Assembly: GCA_022702705.1 (NCBI GenBank)
Contig: CM040433.1
Span: 17,864,682-17,928,681, forward strand
Direction: 5' to 3'
Source of the DNA: Papilionanthe hookeriana x Papilionanthe teres
Lineage: Eukaryota > Streptophyta > Magnoliopsida > Asparagales > Orchidaceae
Length of the DNA: 64,000 nt
Shown here: piece by piece, positions 9,743-24,000 of the stretch
Position numbering within the stretch: the stretch's first letter is position 1
Layout: each line of letters starts with the position of its first letter
Notes under the pieces: generated by a model
Database searches by the model: none
Seen by the model: only the letters and a program-made list of their open reading frames with translations
Told to the model about the DNA's origin: nothing
Translations under genes and position numbers: made by a program

Positions 9743-11783
9743 TCTGACACTACACATCTTGAATTGTTTGGATTTTGAACGAATGGTATTCAGGTGGGAA
9801 GGAATTAAGATTAGACCTTGACCGAGTTGCTCTACTGATAGTTAAGCCCAACAAAGAAGAACCAGTCAATTGGAATAAATCTCCTTTTGGTGTAGATGCG
9901 AGAAAAATAAATAATGACCAAGTTAAGGTATCATCTAGGGAGTATTCTATGCTGTTTAATGAATTGTTTTTAAAGGTTTTGTTAATAAATTTATTATTTT
10001 TTTCGAGCAATTTTAGTTTGTCCAAAGGGATTGACATTTTTGGTGAGAATGTACATTCTTTTACTTCTTTTAATTTGTCTGCTGTTTTGTGTGATTTTCT
10101 CATTCGTCAAGCGAATGTCGTCATCATAAAAATAAGGCGGAATCAACCATTGAGAGATATCAATGGATTTGTTTTACTTCTGAGGGTAAGTATATTGTTT
10201 ATATCCTTTAAAATTTCTTTTGTTTCTCAAAGCAGATCATGATTTTTTTTTACATTGCTCCAGCTTTATGAGCACACATCTTTGGTCACTCATGTTGTAC
10301 CTGATGTCAGGCCTCACATGTTGAGGTGACCAACAAATGTGAGCCGGTATTCATCCCAGATACATCAAACCTTTAAGAGGCTCAACTCTATACAAGTATG
10401 GAATTTATCTCATTAGTATTTTTTTTCTTTTTGGAGAATTCAATTCACGTGTGATTGTAATTATGAATTTCATTGTAGGTTTATAGTTAGTTTTTGGATT
10501 TTAAAGACGATGAACAACATTTGCTCGCCTCTTTAATTGAAGGACAACCTAGTCTCGTAAAACTCATTCCACACCATGAAACTCATTACATACCACATTC
10601 ACTAGTTTCATCTGATGTTGATCATTTTGTTTCAAGTGACATCACTCTGCAGCCAACGTTTATAGGAGTCAAAAGTTTTGAAGAAGTGATTTAATTACTT
10701 AGAATTCTGGAAAAATTTCTTTTTGAATTTCAAGAATCAATAAATAGCCGAGTTTCTGATTTACAGAACACAGTGACAAACCTCAAGGTTGAGGTTAATA
10801 AATTAGAAAATAGAATAATTGAATTGGATGGGAAACCAACGAAGATAGAAACACATGAATCCTCACTTAACAGTTTAATTTGAAGGTTTAAGGCCGGATA
10901 AAATAAATGGAAGAGGAAATTGAGTTCCTCTTATATTATATTTGAGTTGAAGAGAAGGGAAACAATAAAGGATGTTGTAGAACAACATCCTATAGAAAAT
11001 GTTGTAGATAATCCATCCGTAAGGCTGAGAAGTTACTTGTATATATTGAACAAGCCGAGGAAACAATAAGAGATAGAACCATTGTGGAACAACCGGTAAT
11101 AACAGATGTGGATTCTGTAGATACTTCAACCTTAAGGAGTGAAACGTTACTTGTAGATATTGAAGAAGCAAAACAAACAATAAAGAATGGAACCGTTGTT
11201 AAAAAATTAGCTGAACAACAAATAATAAAAGAGTTGTAGAATAACAAACAAAGATATTGTAGATATTATAGCTTAGGGATGAAAATTTACTTGTACATAT
11301 TGAACAAATAGAACAAAGAATAAAAGATGATGTGGAATCTTTGATGCCTGTGCGCATTACACTCACAGATGAAGAGGGAGATATTCGAGACAACAAAACA
11401 TATCCGGAAGAAAATACATTTTATTAAAAAAATGTTTTTGCTATTGTGTACCATAACATTTAATTTGACATTATTGCTGACTACCTTTTGGTTATGTTGC
11501 CTTGTCCTGCCGAGTCAATTATCGATTTTCCCCGTAGAACCCTTTGAAATGCAGCAAGTAATTGATCAATGCTGTAGCAGATACAATGATAAGTCGGTAA
11601 ATGTTCACATTATTATGTTATGTAATACTTTTATATTTAAATATCACAAAAACTATGTGTGAGCGCTGCAGGGGTGATATTATGATTAATGCGGGACATG
11701 TTGTAATAAGCCGTTCTGGTCTTGATGACGTACTGAAAAATGTGTGGTTTGCAAATGAACCAAGTAAAATAAACACTATCTAA
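9743..11783 (+). pseudogene. Decayed coding sequence of unknown origin with coiled-coil-like repeats
   Basis: Not recognised. At 9,775-10,185 there is an open frame ending at CTGAG/GGTAAGTA, which looks like a splice donor. A second frame from about 10,494 reads FKDDEQHLLASLIEGQPSL, then NSRVSDLQNTVTNLKVEVNK, a heptad-like pattern, broken by stops. Between about 11,025 and 11,235 an in-frame segment holds two related modules, EKLLVYIEQAEETIRDRTIVE and ETLLVDIEEAKQTIKNGTVV. It borders the cut edge of the Tat element. A decayed transposon ORF or host gene fragment are both possible. Confidence 0.35.
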
Positions 11784-13971
11784 TTCCTATATTAGGTAGA
11801 AGGAACTTGTCAGTCATACATAAAAGGTTCGTAGACCGAAATAGAGTCATAAATCACTTAGTTTAATGATTGAGCCTACTATCAAGTGGTGTGCCTATCT
11901 TTCGAGATAGCGTATTACTTGGGGTATTGTGCTCAAATATCTAAACTATCAGATATATGAGATCTATTTGGTCTTATTTTTCAAAATTAAAATACAATTT
12001 TTCAAACAAAAAAATTAAAATTGTACTTTTATTAAATTAAATCATTTTCAAAGCAACTGATAAATTCTAATTCGGTGACCGGCAAGGTTGAAAGTGAACA
12101 ATATTTCTAAAATATTGATCTTGAATATCTAGTTTTGGAAGCAGTTGAATTAAAAAACATTTCAAAGTTCACTTGGAGGTTGACGCTGAATTAATAACAA
12201 CTGTATTTTGCATTGGAGGCTAATGAATTTAACTTATTTGTTTTCTCATTTTTACTTGATCCATGATTTCATAATTCCATTCAAATTTGAATTATATAAA
12301 ATTTTTTATGATTATCTTCTTTTTTTATTTCTCCTTCATTTATGGAGAATCAAATTGTGTCTATACTTGTAACATTATGTAAATAAAATTATTTATTTAC
12401 ATTATTTTCACTCTTAATTTCTAGTAGTAGTATAATTTATTTACATTATTTTCTCTCTCAATTTCTAATAGTAATGTAGTTGGTAATGATAGTTGACACT
12501 GGCTTTAAATTGGTTTCTTGTTTCTCTCTCAATTCCGTCCCCCTCAGGCTTAACCCTTGAAAGTTTGCATTTTGCATTAATCTAAAAATGAAAGGGATAC
12601 AAAGAAACTAAATTGAGCTTGACCAACACATGGGCCCGGTCATCAAAATTAACAAAAGGAAAAAGGAATCAACAAAAAATATCATGTAGGGCCTTGTTAG
12701 CACATAAGCACAAGTATGTGCAACCATGTTTTTTTTTTTTTTGATCTATGTGTTGAAACAAAAATTTCTTAAAACCAAATAAAAAGGAAAAATCTCCAGC
12801 ATCTTGCAGTCTGGCTTAACCCAGAGACTATATTTCCCTACTCTCTCGGCTTTTGCACTGTAGAATTGTTTGGCTGATTGGTTTCTTCCTTGAGACTTCT
12901 GCTGTAGCAATGGTCGGATTGCTAACTTCTTGCCATTTTCATTTTGTTTCTGTTATAGTTGGAAGAAAAGATTTTGGTATATTGTTGAAAACGTGATTTC
13001 AAATTTGGAAACATACAATTTTGTTGCAGCTAGGGTTGTAAAATTGATATCATTGCTTGGATACAAGTCTGCTGAATTGAAACTTGCAATATTCGACTAT
13101 ATCTTTGGGGATTCTGAGATGTTACTTTTGGCGTCTTTGTGGATTATAAATAGGGATTTTGAAGCGTGTAAAATTCATTGCATGATTGAATAAAACTATT
13201 TTTTCTCGCTAGTTTTGTATGTTGTTTGGTGCTGGCTCTTTGTTTTGACTCAGCATTTGTGGGAACGTTCTTGTTGCACCGATTGGTGGCCTAAACCTTT
13301 CAATTGATGATTTTTATCCTTATTTTCTATCTAAATTAATTTAAGATTTATTTGTTTGGGTGGTTGAATTTTTCTGAATTCAATACATGGTAGTTTCCAT
13401 GTTTATGGTGTAAATTTAATAACCACTGAATTTTCTTTATCTGTTTAAATTTAATGTGAAATGTCATTTTTGGCAGTTTTAACGTGTTATCATTTTGAAT
13501 GAATTAATATTATTTTTTGATGTTGTATTGGAGGAGACTTATCGTTCCTTAAACCAAAAGTTAGAGAACTTAATTTTTGATATTTTGAGTTTTTCTTACA
13601 TCTCATCAGATTTTTGCATTAGCGAACCTGGATTCTAAACATCCGACATTAGTTTACTTGACTAACCACCTAGTATATTCATGCCATGTAGGCAAATTCA
13701 TTCATAACCTGATTACGGTTAGATTGCATCATGGAGTTAATTTTCTTTCTGGTGAGATTCATTCTTACTGGAGTGGCACTAATAGAAAACCAATGGTCGG
13801 CGAATGCCTGGGCATTGAGGCCTTGGGTTCTAATACATTTGTTATTTAACTCAAACTTCAGAAGGGCTGAGTCGTCTCTTGTCTACAACGTTAGCCTTAT
13901 GGAACAATTTTGAATAATAAAAACTGAATTTGGTAAAATTTTCACCTTTAACAATGATGGATCATTTACAG
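11784..13971. other. Non-coding stretch upstream of the first visible EXO84 exon
   Basis: AT-rich DNA with a run of about 15 T at 12,729-12,743 and a short imperfect duplication of TTATTTACATTATTTTC around 12,390-12,455. The short open frames here (for example 12,930-13,193) do not resemble the EXO84 N-terminus. It is either intron or 5' flank of EXO84; a TTTACAG acceptor at 13,965-13,971 ends it, which favours intron. Confidence 0.5.
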
Positions 13972-15022
13972 GATATTTGAAGAATTTGGAGCCATAGAAA
14001 GTGAAATCATGAAAATGAAGAATCATGTTTCAACCCAAAGCATGCTTGTTGAAGAGTTTATAAACAGCTTTCATTCAGAGATAATATTGGAGAAATTGGA
14101 AAACATGAATGATGAGTGTGTTGAAGATCTTGAAGTTGATTTTCCAAGCTGGATGGAAACTCGCATGCAAAATATTTTTGAAACAATGGATATTCTTATG
14201 TCAGAGCACCGGATGGAAGAAGCTTTAGTTGTCTTTGAGAAGGAGAACCAAACCTTGCAGAAGCTGCAGAAGGAAAAAGACAATTGCTCTCCAATTATCA
14301 GTCTATTTGCACGTGCAATTTCAGATTGGAGGGCTAGGCTTGCTGAGCATTTTGCTTCATTGGCTGGACACTGGAGAGTGACTTGGCCAGAACTCCATGC
14401 TGCATTATTTGGACTTTGTAGACTTGGTGAAAATGATCGTGCATGTGTTTTACTACTGAAATTCTTTCATCTAAAACTTGAAAACAGTGTCAACGAACTG
14501 AAAAGCTCGGCTCTATGTCCTAACGGGACTTACTTGTTAGAACTTACAGAGCTTGTGTTCTCTACCATTTCCCGAGCGGCAAGGAGCTTTGTGTTGTTGT
14601 TTGGGGAAGCATCTCCTTATACTTCGGACTTAATGCAATGGGCTAGAGTAAAACTTGAAGCAATCTTTCATAGTTTTGATATGTATGTCAAGTCAATCTC
14701 AGAAACAAGCTTTGCCTTAGGTTTGGCTGTTGAAACTATGAACATTTCTTTTTCATTTTGTTCATTGTTGGAACACAAGAGATTAAGTTTGCAGTTTGAC
14801 GTCATTAAGCTGATGAGACCTTGCATAACAGAATTATTGCGAATGCATTTTGGTCAGTTAAGGAAAGTTGTTGGTCTATTTGCTTCTACAGATAACTGGG
14901 TCCTGGGAAAGTTTCTTATTTCGGGAAAGTTAAGCAATAGTCCACATATACCAGAAATCAATGGAAAGTTGGAATACCTCCGGCTTACAAGTAGTGGGAG
15001 AAAGTTTATCACACTCGTGCAG
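13972..15022 (+). CDS. EXO84C: EXO84 exon: core cargo-binding-like domain
   Basis: The acceptor TTTACAG ends at 13,971 and the donor CAG/GTATGA starts at 15,023. The first base completes a codon begun in a missing upstream exon; the frame then reads IFEEFGAIESEIMKMKNH. It covers the end of the N-terminal coiled coil and most of the exocyst-specific domain. Confidence 0.92.
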
Positions 15023-18000
15023 GTATGATAAACTAGGTCAATAGCATTAGAGATTGATACAACACTCAACTACTCTTTCATAAATAGCTTCTTCTAGTCT
15101 CCCTTTTAGATATCCGTTTCATCATCTTTTTGTACAGAGTTGTTTGAAAGATACTGCCTTAGAGTTTATTTTCGGGGCTGTTTGGTTTGAAATATAGCAA
15201 TGTAAACTAAATTGAATTTAGGATTTTTATATTATTTAGGTGTTTGGTTTGAAGAAAAATAAATTTAGGCTAATCTTTAAAGGTTTTTACTAGTTTTTTT
15301 TCAATGTATTTGGAACTCTTCCAACTAGGAGAATTCCAAATACCTTGAAAATGTAAAGTTTTACCCACCATTGCTAGTCACTGCACACCGGCTGTCAATC
15401 GTCTCTTGTAGCCCATAGTTGGTGGTCGTTGGCCTCCAATTATCATGAATTGCTAGCCATCATTGTCAGGCGAGTGATTGCTGCTGACTGCCGCCTTATT
15501 TCAAATATTCGATCTATTTTGCAATCAACTGAACATAGAAGTAAACAAAATTTCTTTAATAGACAACCAAACATCAACAAAGTATTTTCAATTACATGCT
15601 TTTATGTTATATAATATTTTGAATACTTGTATCCAAATGACCCCATCATCTTAAATGCTTTTGTGAAATAGTCTCCTTCTTTACGGTGATAAAATTTAAA
15701 TAAGCTAAATTTAAATTTTGGAGCATACCATTTTTGTTCACTTTAGTGATTCACACTATTGTTTTTATTCTTTAAATAGTAGTAACATCATGCAATTTGA
15801 AAAATACTATTGATCAGTTTTGACAACCTTCAAGAAATCATTTCATTTCAGGGCCTCTACCTTTTTAATGAATTGTTGATGCATATTAGTAGGGTGATAC
15901 CGGGGTTAACCCAAACAATAGGAAAGACAAATTATTATTACTGGCAAAGCCAATCGACGGTTATAACGAATACACCGAAATGGAAATAATATGAACGGGA
16001 CACACGGCTAAGGTGGATCTAGGGAGGCGGTGGTGACTGCTGGGGACATGGCAGCAAGGTGGTAGGTAGGCTGAAAAGTGGAAGAACAACGATTAGAGGT
16101 GGTCTAGAGCGGCTGGAACAGTAGCGAGGAGGATTCTGACGGTTGTTACAACAGTAACACTTCAGGAGGAACGATTCTGGATGGCTAGTAGCAATGAGGC
16201 AGCCAGGGGATGGTTCTAAGGTTGGGACAATAGAAAAACAACAAATTTGTTGTTTTCAGGATGGCGACCTTGAGGAATGATGATTGGGAGAAGCTGTTAG
16301 AGCTGTGGCAACAATGGAGCAGGATGGCGACAGTGAAAGTGAGGATTTGCGACAATGGAAGCAAGTTGGAATGAGAAAAACAAGTGGTTGGATGGGTGAA
16401 ACTGTAGGTGATCAACAAATAGGTGTTGTTCCAGGTGGCAATAGTGAGGGTGAATGTCAGTGGCAGCTGAGAGAGATGCAGGGGATTGTAGGACAACAAG
16501 AAGATGGCTGCCTTGGTTGGAAGCAGCTCGGACAGTTGGCCAAAAGTGGAAAAACTACAGTGAACATCAACGGTGGCTGTTTGGGGACGGCTGCAACAAT
16601 GGAGGAAGACCTGGAGCAAAGTGGGGAGGATGTGGAAGGGGGATAGGAAAGATAATCACCACATTGGGAGAGAGATATAGCTAGAGCACCACTCAAACCT
16701 TCAGATACAATCCTCAAAGGAAGAAAGCGAATGTCAGTGGCTATCCTAAACAAACTCACTCAAAAAACTAACCTTAAACTCATTTGAAAATAAATATATG
16801 ATAAGAGGATAACTAGGAGTGGTCTAAGAGGACTGAACAATTCCTCAAAAGTGAGAAAACTTGGGTCGGTTTGGTCTAGGAGAAACAGACTGGTTGCTGC
16901 ATTGTTCGGGCAACTCCTGCGGTGGTAATAGGGGTGCTTCTGCATCAGTCCTGGGGATGGGGATGCTTCGACCATTTGTCAAAGCTTTTATCTCTGTATA
17001 GTATGGCATCAGGTTGACCTAGTTGAAGATAGTGAAACTGGCATAATCTTTTGGTAAGTCAATCTCGTAGGTTCTGTCATTCCAAAGTACATCCTGATGG
17101 AGTTGAAATCCGTCATCTTTTGACAAAATCTGAGCTGACATTGTAGATAAACGAGCATTCCCAAAAATTAGGTTTAAAGCCACTACATCTATAAACTATT
17201 CCTCTCACTTCTCGTGCTTCTTTGATAACCAAATATGTGAGGAGGAATTGACTTTTGGATGAATTCTATGGCAAATTGAGTCACTTTCACTAGCAACCAC
17301 TCATGATGGCCTTCTTTTTTGTCTCTGGTAGAACCTATATTCTACTATAAGATTTTCTCTCCCATATAGCTCCTATGGAAATTTATAAAGTTGTGTTTCA
17401 TCCTTCTTGTTGGATCATCTATCGGTTGGTATACTGCTGATATGAGTTTAATATCGAAATGACTTCATATGGCTTGCCAGATGTAGCTCAAAAGTTTCTC
17501 ATCTATGGCATTCCTCTGCTTTGTTCCTTTCAGTACTCGTTCAGTCTCCTTGACTATTTGGTGATCATCATCACTCTAAATCAAAAATATGTTGTGATAA
17601 GTTTGGTTTCATTAGTGGCTAAATTACGGATGAAAATTTAAATTACATCAGTTATTTTTATTGGGATAAGTGAGACTATACTTAAGACGTGTTTCCTAGG
17701 AGAGTCTCCTCATTGACAATTCACCAACTGAGACTGATTTAAATTATTCTGAGCGGAGGAGAGTTGATGCCTAGCTGTTGATACAAACACAACTCTATCG
17801 AACCTGATCAATCTAGTTATATTACTCATTGTGATTGTGTTAATAATGTGATGGAGGAATTGACATTTGTGTTTTTTGGGAGAGAATATTTATCGAATTT
17901 TTGATGTTGGCAAGTTCTATTGAAATGAACAATAATGTCAATCACTTAAAATATATCATATGTAATTTAAACGTGTTTATGAAAAATTGATTGCACTATT

Positions 18001-21000
18001 TTCATTCAGCCCTAATGTACGATTCAATAGACTTAAAAAGAACAAATGACTAAGTTTTCTTGCTTGCCTCAACTATCAATACAAATGTGTCAAATCACAA
18101 AATCTATTTGACCCTGGATCTGAGGGAAGCCCATAGTAGAGTGTTGCGTACTATTCCAAGTACTCAAGCTTCATTTGTACAACAACCTAGTTCTCTTGCT
18201 ATCCATAAAAATATAGACATCAAGAAACCTCAGTCTCAGGGCAATTATGGAAGCGAAACTCCGAATTTTGTAAATTAAGGCTCTAGGGTAGTGTGTTACT
18301 ACTGTCATGAACCTGGTCATATAATAAAGTGTCAGAAGTTGCTTAAAAAGGATCAAAAGGGTTCTAGATCACATTTAGCTCGCATGATCACTATTAATGA
18401 GGCTTTTCAATGTCAATAGTTTTCGATTTTTGTGGATAAATATGCTAAATTCATCCAATATCAGAAAGCACTCAAGAAATCTTCCTTTGTCATTGCCCTT
18501 ACCAAGTCAGGTGATAATGACACTTGTCTTCTTTCCTCTTTCACACAATTGATCATTAATTCTGGTGCTACAGATTGCATGATATGTAATCCACAACTTT
18601 ATTGAGCATCATTCTTCCTACACCCTAGAGATGGATCTATCTCTAGTGTTCTTGGTTCTAACACCATTAATGTTACACTTACCATTTCTTTAATGTTTAT
18701 CCTTAGTTTACCTCAATTCTTTTTTAACCTTGTCTTTGTTAGCAAGATTACATATGCTTTTAATTGTTGTATTTTTTTCTTTCCTAATTTTTTTTTCCGC
18801 TGGATCTTATGATGAAGAATGTTATTAGCAAATGACAAGAATCAGGGGGCTATACATTTTGGTTAAAAACCATCTCAATCTATCATCTACTCCAACATCT
18901 TTTCTCCGTTTGAGGTCTATTGTCGATTAGGGCATCCATCACTATCAATACTAGAAAATTATACCCTCAGTTTTAGTAATTATCATCTTTAGATTTTGAG
19001 TCGTGTCTTGTCAATTTGCTAAACACCATCGTTTGTATTTTGCTCTCAAAATTATTAAAAAAGTTAGTCATACTGTTGAGTTGTTCGTTCTGATGTATGG
19101 AGGCTGACGCGAGAGTACCTAACGTTGTACACGGATGCGAGCCGTGCGACTCCTACGAGTGCAGGAGATGGGCTGATCAATCTCGATTCATTTTTTTTGG
19201 CTCTTTCCTATTATCTTGCAATCCTTTTTATTCTTTCCCTATATACTTGTTGTATTAGAGATTGGAAGTCAGTTTTTGTGTGTTTTATTTTGGGACAACC
19301 TTGGATTTTTTATTCCCCTTTGAGGGTTCTATCCTAGGGTTTCCAGTGGTGTTTCGGTCGTATCTTGATTTCCAATTGGTGTGTATCTTTCCCATACCCT
19401 TTCACGCCCCTCCCACTTCACTGCCATGCCTCCCTCCTCACTGTAGGATGCCCCTGACAATAGCCTTTTGATATCCTCCTGCAGATTTTCTTCCAACTCT
19501 TCTTCCTCGCTGCCGCTATTGTTACGACCCTTCAACCTGATTGTCGCTGCTATCCAACCCTTCCTCTTTCCTGTCGACCCCCATTTCAGCCCTTCATTCT
19601 TGCTGCCATAACCGCGCTACCTTTCAAACCCTCGCCGAACATCATCATTACCTTTGGATCTATCCCCTAACTTGATTTTGTGTTGTCAATTGTTACAATT
19701 TCATTTTTTCACAAGTCGGTTGTAATTTCTTATTTGAGTTCAACAATAATATTTATTTTTCAATTGTTGTCTGGGTTAACTTCAGTATCATTTGGTAACA
19801 GAGCTAGTCTAACCTTAGTCCTATCCTAAGGTTTCGAGCACCACCTAAAATCTTTTGTTTCCCTCCACCCTACACACATTTCACCTACTTACACCCAAAA
19901 TCCCAACCATACCCCCGAGGAGACAATTGTTGGAATATGATTAAGAGTCTGTCATGGACGGCATACAATGACTACTCTGCCAAGTGCTATATCGCTCGAT
20001 GCCATTAAGGAAAGAACCCGGGATGAGATCACCGTCAACCGTAACAGTGAAATCCGTGAAGGAGAGCAACAAGTGCGCTTAAATCATTCCGTAGGGATGA
20101 TTCCAGTGGAAAAAAAGACGGGCCACAACGCTTTGGGGGTACATTGTAATAAGTGAATTTTAAGTAAAAGAATAATAATATTAAATAATAATAATAATAA
20201 AGTCTAATAATAATACTAATAAATCGAACCGTTAGAGGACGATTCTTTAAGTGAAGTCGAGAGGTGGAGGGCACACCCGGTTCTTCTCCTTCGGTCCCGA
20301 CGAACTCAACACACGCAGAGGCTTCGGCTCTCGGTTCGATCTAGAGCCGCGCACGCAACTCTTTCTTCCTCTTCCTCTGCACTCTTGAAGATCGACAAAG
20401 TTGTTTGACTAGGGCACAAAGGTTTCCTTCTCCTTCGACTTCTCCTTCTTTCTTCTCCAGTTCTTCTCTCGCTCTCTCTCTTGCTCTTCGCTCGCTTTGT
20501 GACGGTTAGGAGTGAAGAACGATCAAGAGTACCCTTCCTGTCTCAACTTCACTTAACGAATCATCCTAATAGTTCGATTTGTTAGTATTAACATTATATA
20601 TATTTTTTAATATTTAATATTATTATTCTTCAATCCTTTTATTTAAAATTCAGTTATTACAACAGTATCAGTAGATACCTAGAGCTGAAGTATCTGTTGC
20701 AAGATATAGAGATGAGGTGCTTGCTAGAGGAGACAAAGTTGAGATGCCTGTTAGAGGACACGAAGATGAGATGCCTATTAGATGTTACAAAGATGGAGTG
20801 CTTGTTAGAGGATAGAGAGATGACATGCCTATTGGAGGATACAAAGATCTGAGAATGAAAGTGTACTTACCGGACTGTATCCAGATGATTTCCTCGAGTG
20901 AATGCAAATTGTTGAGCAAATCTTTGAATGCAAGGAGTCGCTTAATGATAGACGAGTGAGGCTCGCCGCTATCAAATTGGTAAAGTATGTTTCTTTGTCA

Positions 21001-24000
21001 TTGTAGAACATGAAGAGTGAGAGGCAGAGAGGAGGACGAAGCAGAATTACTACTTGTGAGAAGATGAAATGCGAGATGTAGCGACAATACCTATTCCCGC
21101 ATTACCGCGAAGCCATTTTCTTGAAGCTTCATTACATGCAGCTAGGGGTGTAAACGAACCGAACACGAACGAACAGAACTAGTGTTCGTGTTTGAAATGT
21201 TCGAACACATCACTGTTCGTGTTTGGTTCGTTTGCTTATCGAACGAACACGAACTTCCGGCGAGCCGAACACGAGCTGTTCGCGAACAACGAGCTTTTTT
21301 GACAGCCCTAACTTTGATAGGATACTTCCTCAAAATGAAGCAAATTGATCAGGTATTCCGTACACATCAGGTAATCCATACTTCCTCAAAATGAAGCAAG
21401 CTGAATAAGGCGTTTAGGGTTTTATTTTAATATATAGTATAGTATATTAATTATAATATTATAATATTTATATTAATATAATTAATACTATAATATTATT
21501 ATTGTTATTAATAATTTATCATATATTATAATTTATAGAATTTTAATTATTTAAAATATGATAAATTTTTATAATATATAATTATTTTTAAAATATCATA
21601 AATTTTTTATATATAATTTTTTTAAATTATTTAATATTTCGAACAATAACGAACCGAACACGAACGAACACATCATCTTGTTCGTTTTGGTTAGTTTAAC
21701 AAACCGAACGAAAAAAATTGTTCGTGTTCGTCTCGCTTGCTTATCGAACGAATCGAACACGAACTTTTTGGCTAACCGAACATGAACTGTTCGCGAACAA
21801 TGAGCTTTTTTGACAGCCCTACATGCAGCAGAGGCTATCGGTGGAGGAGTACACGACATAATTTATGTAGTTTAAGTTGAAGTGTGAGCCGAAGGAGAGA
21901 GAGGAGTACACCGTGGCTAGGTATTTGAGAGACCTAAAGCCTAGTCATCAGTGATGTGGTCCAGCTGCAATTCTAATCGACTCTGAGGAATGTGCAAACT
22001 TTAGCACTGAAAGTAGAGACACAACATGAGCAAAGTAGGCAACCACCGCTAGTTAGACAATCACCCACAGTTGGAGACCTCAGGAAGACCACATCTCAGG
22101 GACTGGAGTAGATTAGTCAGGAGTAGGATAGAGCCACTCTGAATGAAAAGAAGCCTGAAGAGAGTATCACGCCCAGTACAATTCAAACTGAGAAATGCTT
22201 CAGGTGCCATAGCTTTAGACACACTTTCAGTTGTATGACGAGTTGAGTTGTGATTTTCACATATTAAGGGGTAGTGGAGGAAGTTAATGATGACGAAGCA
22301 ACTCAAGAAAAGTTTGAGTACCAGCTTCTACCAGATGAGAGTGAGATACTTGTGGTTCGATGAGTCGTCCAAACTGAAGCGCTGATAGAGCAATAGTGGC
22401 TTCACCATAATATATTCTACACTCGTTGCTTCATAAAGGGAACTGTATACAATATCATCATTGATGGAGATAACAACTAGACTGTGCTTCAACATTGATG
22501 GTGGACAAGCAGAGCTTTTTCGACTCAGAGACATCCCCCGTCATATTCCCTAGCATAGTTAAAGAAGGAGAACATAGTCAACATTGACTGAATATGTCTT
22601 GTGATGTTTTCTATTGGGAGTCAGCTGCTAGATCAGGTTTGGTACAACGTGTAGCCCTTGTATTCCTGTAACATTTTGCTGGGGAGACCGTGATCGCAAG
22701 ACTCAATATGATCGTTACAAGAACACCTACTCATTCACTAAAGAGGAAAATCACATAGATCTATCTGCTGTAGAGTCTGAGATTACAGGTGCCTTTGCCA
22801 ATGGAGAAGCATTGAGAGGATCGGTTCTAGTGATGATAGAGAACTGCAAGACAGAAGAGCCAATAACTAACTTAAGATAGTCACTACAAAGAGAATTTCA
22901 GGACATCCTGTTTACTAGCTTATCACCCTGGTCTACACCATTCAGGGAAATTCAGATTGCCCTCACCTTGGATCAGGTTGAACTAACCTTGGGTTGTTTT
23001 TAGCAATTCATTAGTATATGTATGATATGTTGGTTCAGTTCAGTCTAGTTGTGAGCTCCCATAAGATTGAACCGATATGGACCATTGCTCGGAAAGCTCT
23101 TCAACCGTTTTGGGAGACAATATAGTCGTTATTGGGATCTAGGAGCTTTTAGGGCCGCAGTCAAAGATTCTTCATCACCAGGAGGTTACAAAAGCTCTAT
23201 AATCGGCAATGACAATCAGAAGCGTCGACGAATAAATGTTGAAGCTCCCCAAACCCTTAGAGATTGGCGCGAGAGTGCCCTGTATTGGATGTGGACACGA
23301 GCTGTGCGACTCCCTCGAGCATGGGAGATGGGCAGAAAGGTTGATCAATCCCAATTTCTTTTTTTTTTTTTGGCTTTATCCTTTATTCCTTTTTAGTCCT
23401 TTCCTATATAGGTATTTTATTAGGGTTTAGAAGTCAGTTTTGTATGTTTTGTATCGGGACAATTGTTGGCATTTTTTATTTCTATCGAGGGTTATATGTT
23501 AGGGTTCCAAGTGGTGCTTCAGTTGTATCATGGTCTCTATATAGTGTGTATCTTCCTTATACCCTATCATGTCCCTCCTGTTTCGCTGCCACACCTCCGT
23601 CCTCACTGTAGGCTGACCGAACAACAGCCCTTTTGTTGTTCTCCTGCACATTTTCTCTGTCCAGCCCTCCACCTTCGTTGCTGCTGCTGTCTAGCCCGTC
23701 CTCTTTGGTGTCGCCCCTCATTTTAGCCCTCCATCCTTGCTGCCATCACCCTGGATAGCCCTCCCACATCGTTCCTTGTGGTTTGCTTGCTGTCTGACAC
23801 CGGGAAAACAACAGTCTTGATGTTTTTTCTTGCTAATCGTTTTTTCCGCCCTTGCGCCGCCTTCCAAACCCTCTCCGACCTCTATCACCACCTCTAAATC
23901 TTGATTTTTTTGGTCAATTGTTGCAATTTCAGCTTTTTGTGAGTCGGTTGTAATTTCCTATTTGAATTCAGCAATACTATTTGTTATCCTAATGTTATTT

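Noticed and set aside
12930..13193. Candidate upstream exon of EXO84
   Set aside because: No similarity to the EXO84 N-terminal region and no suitable donor phase.
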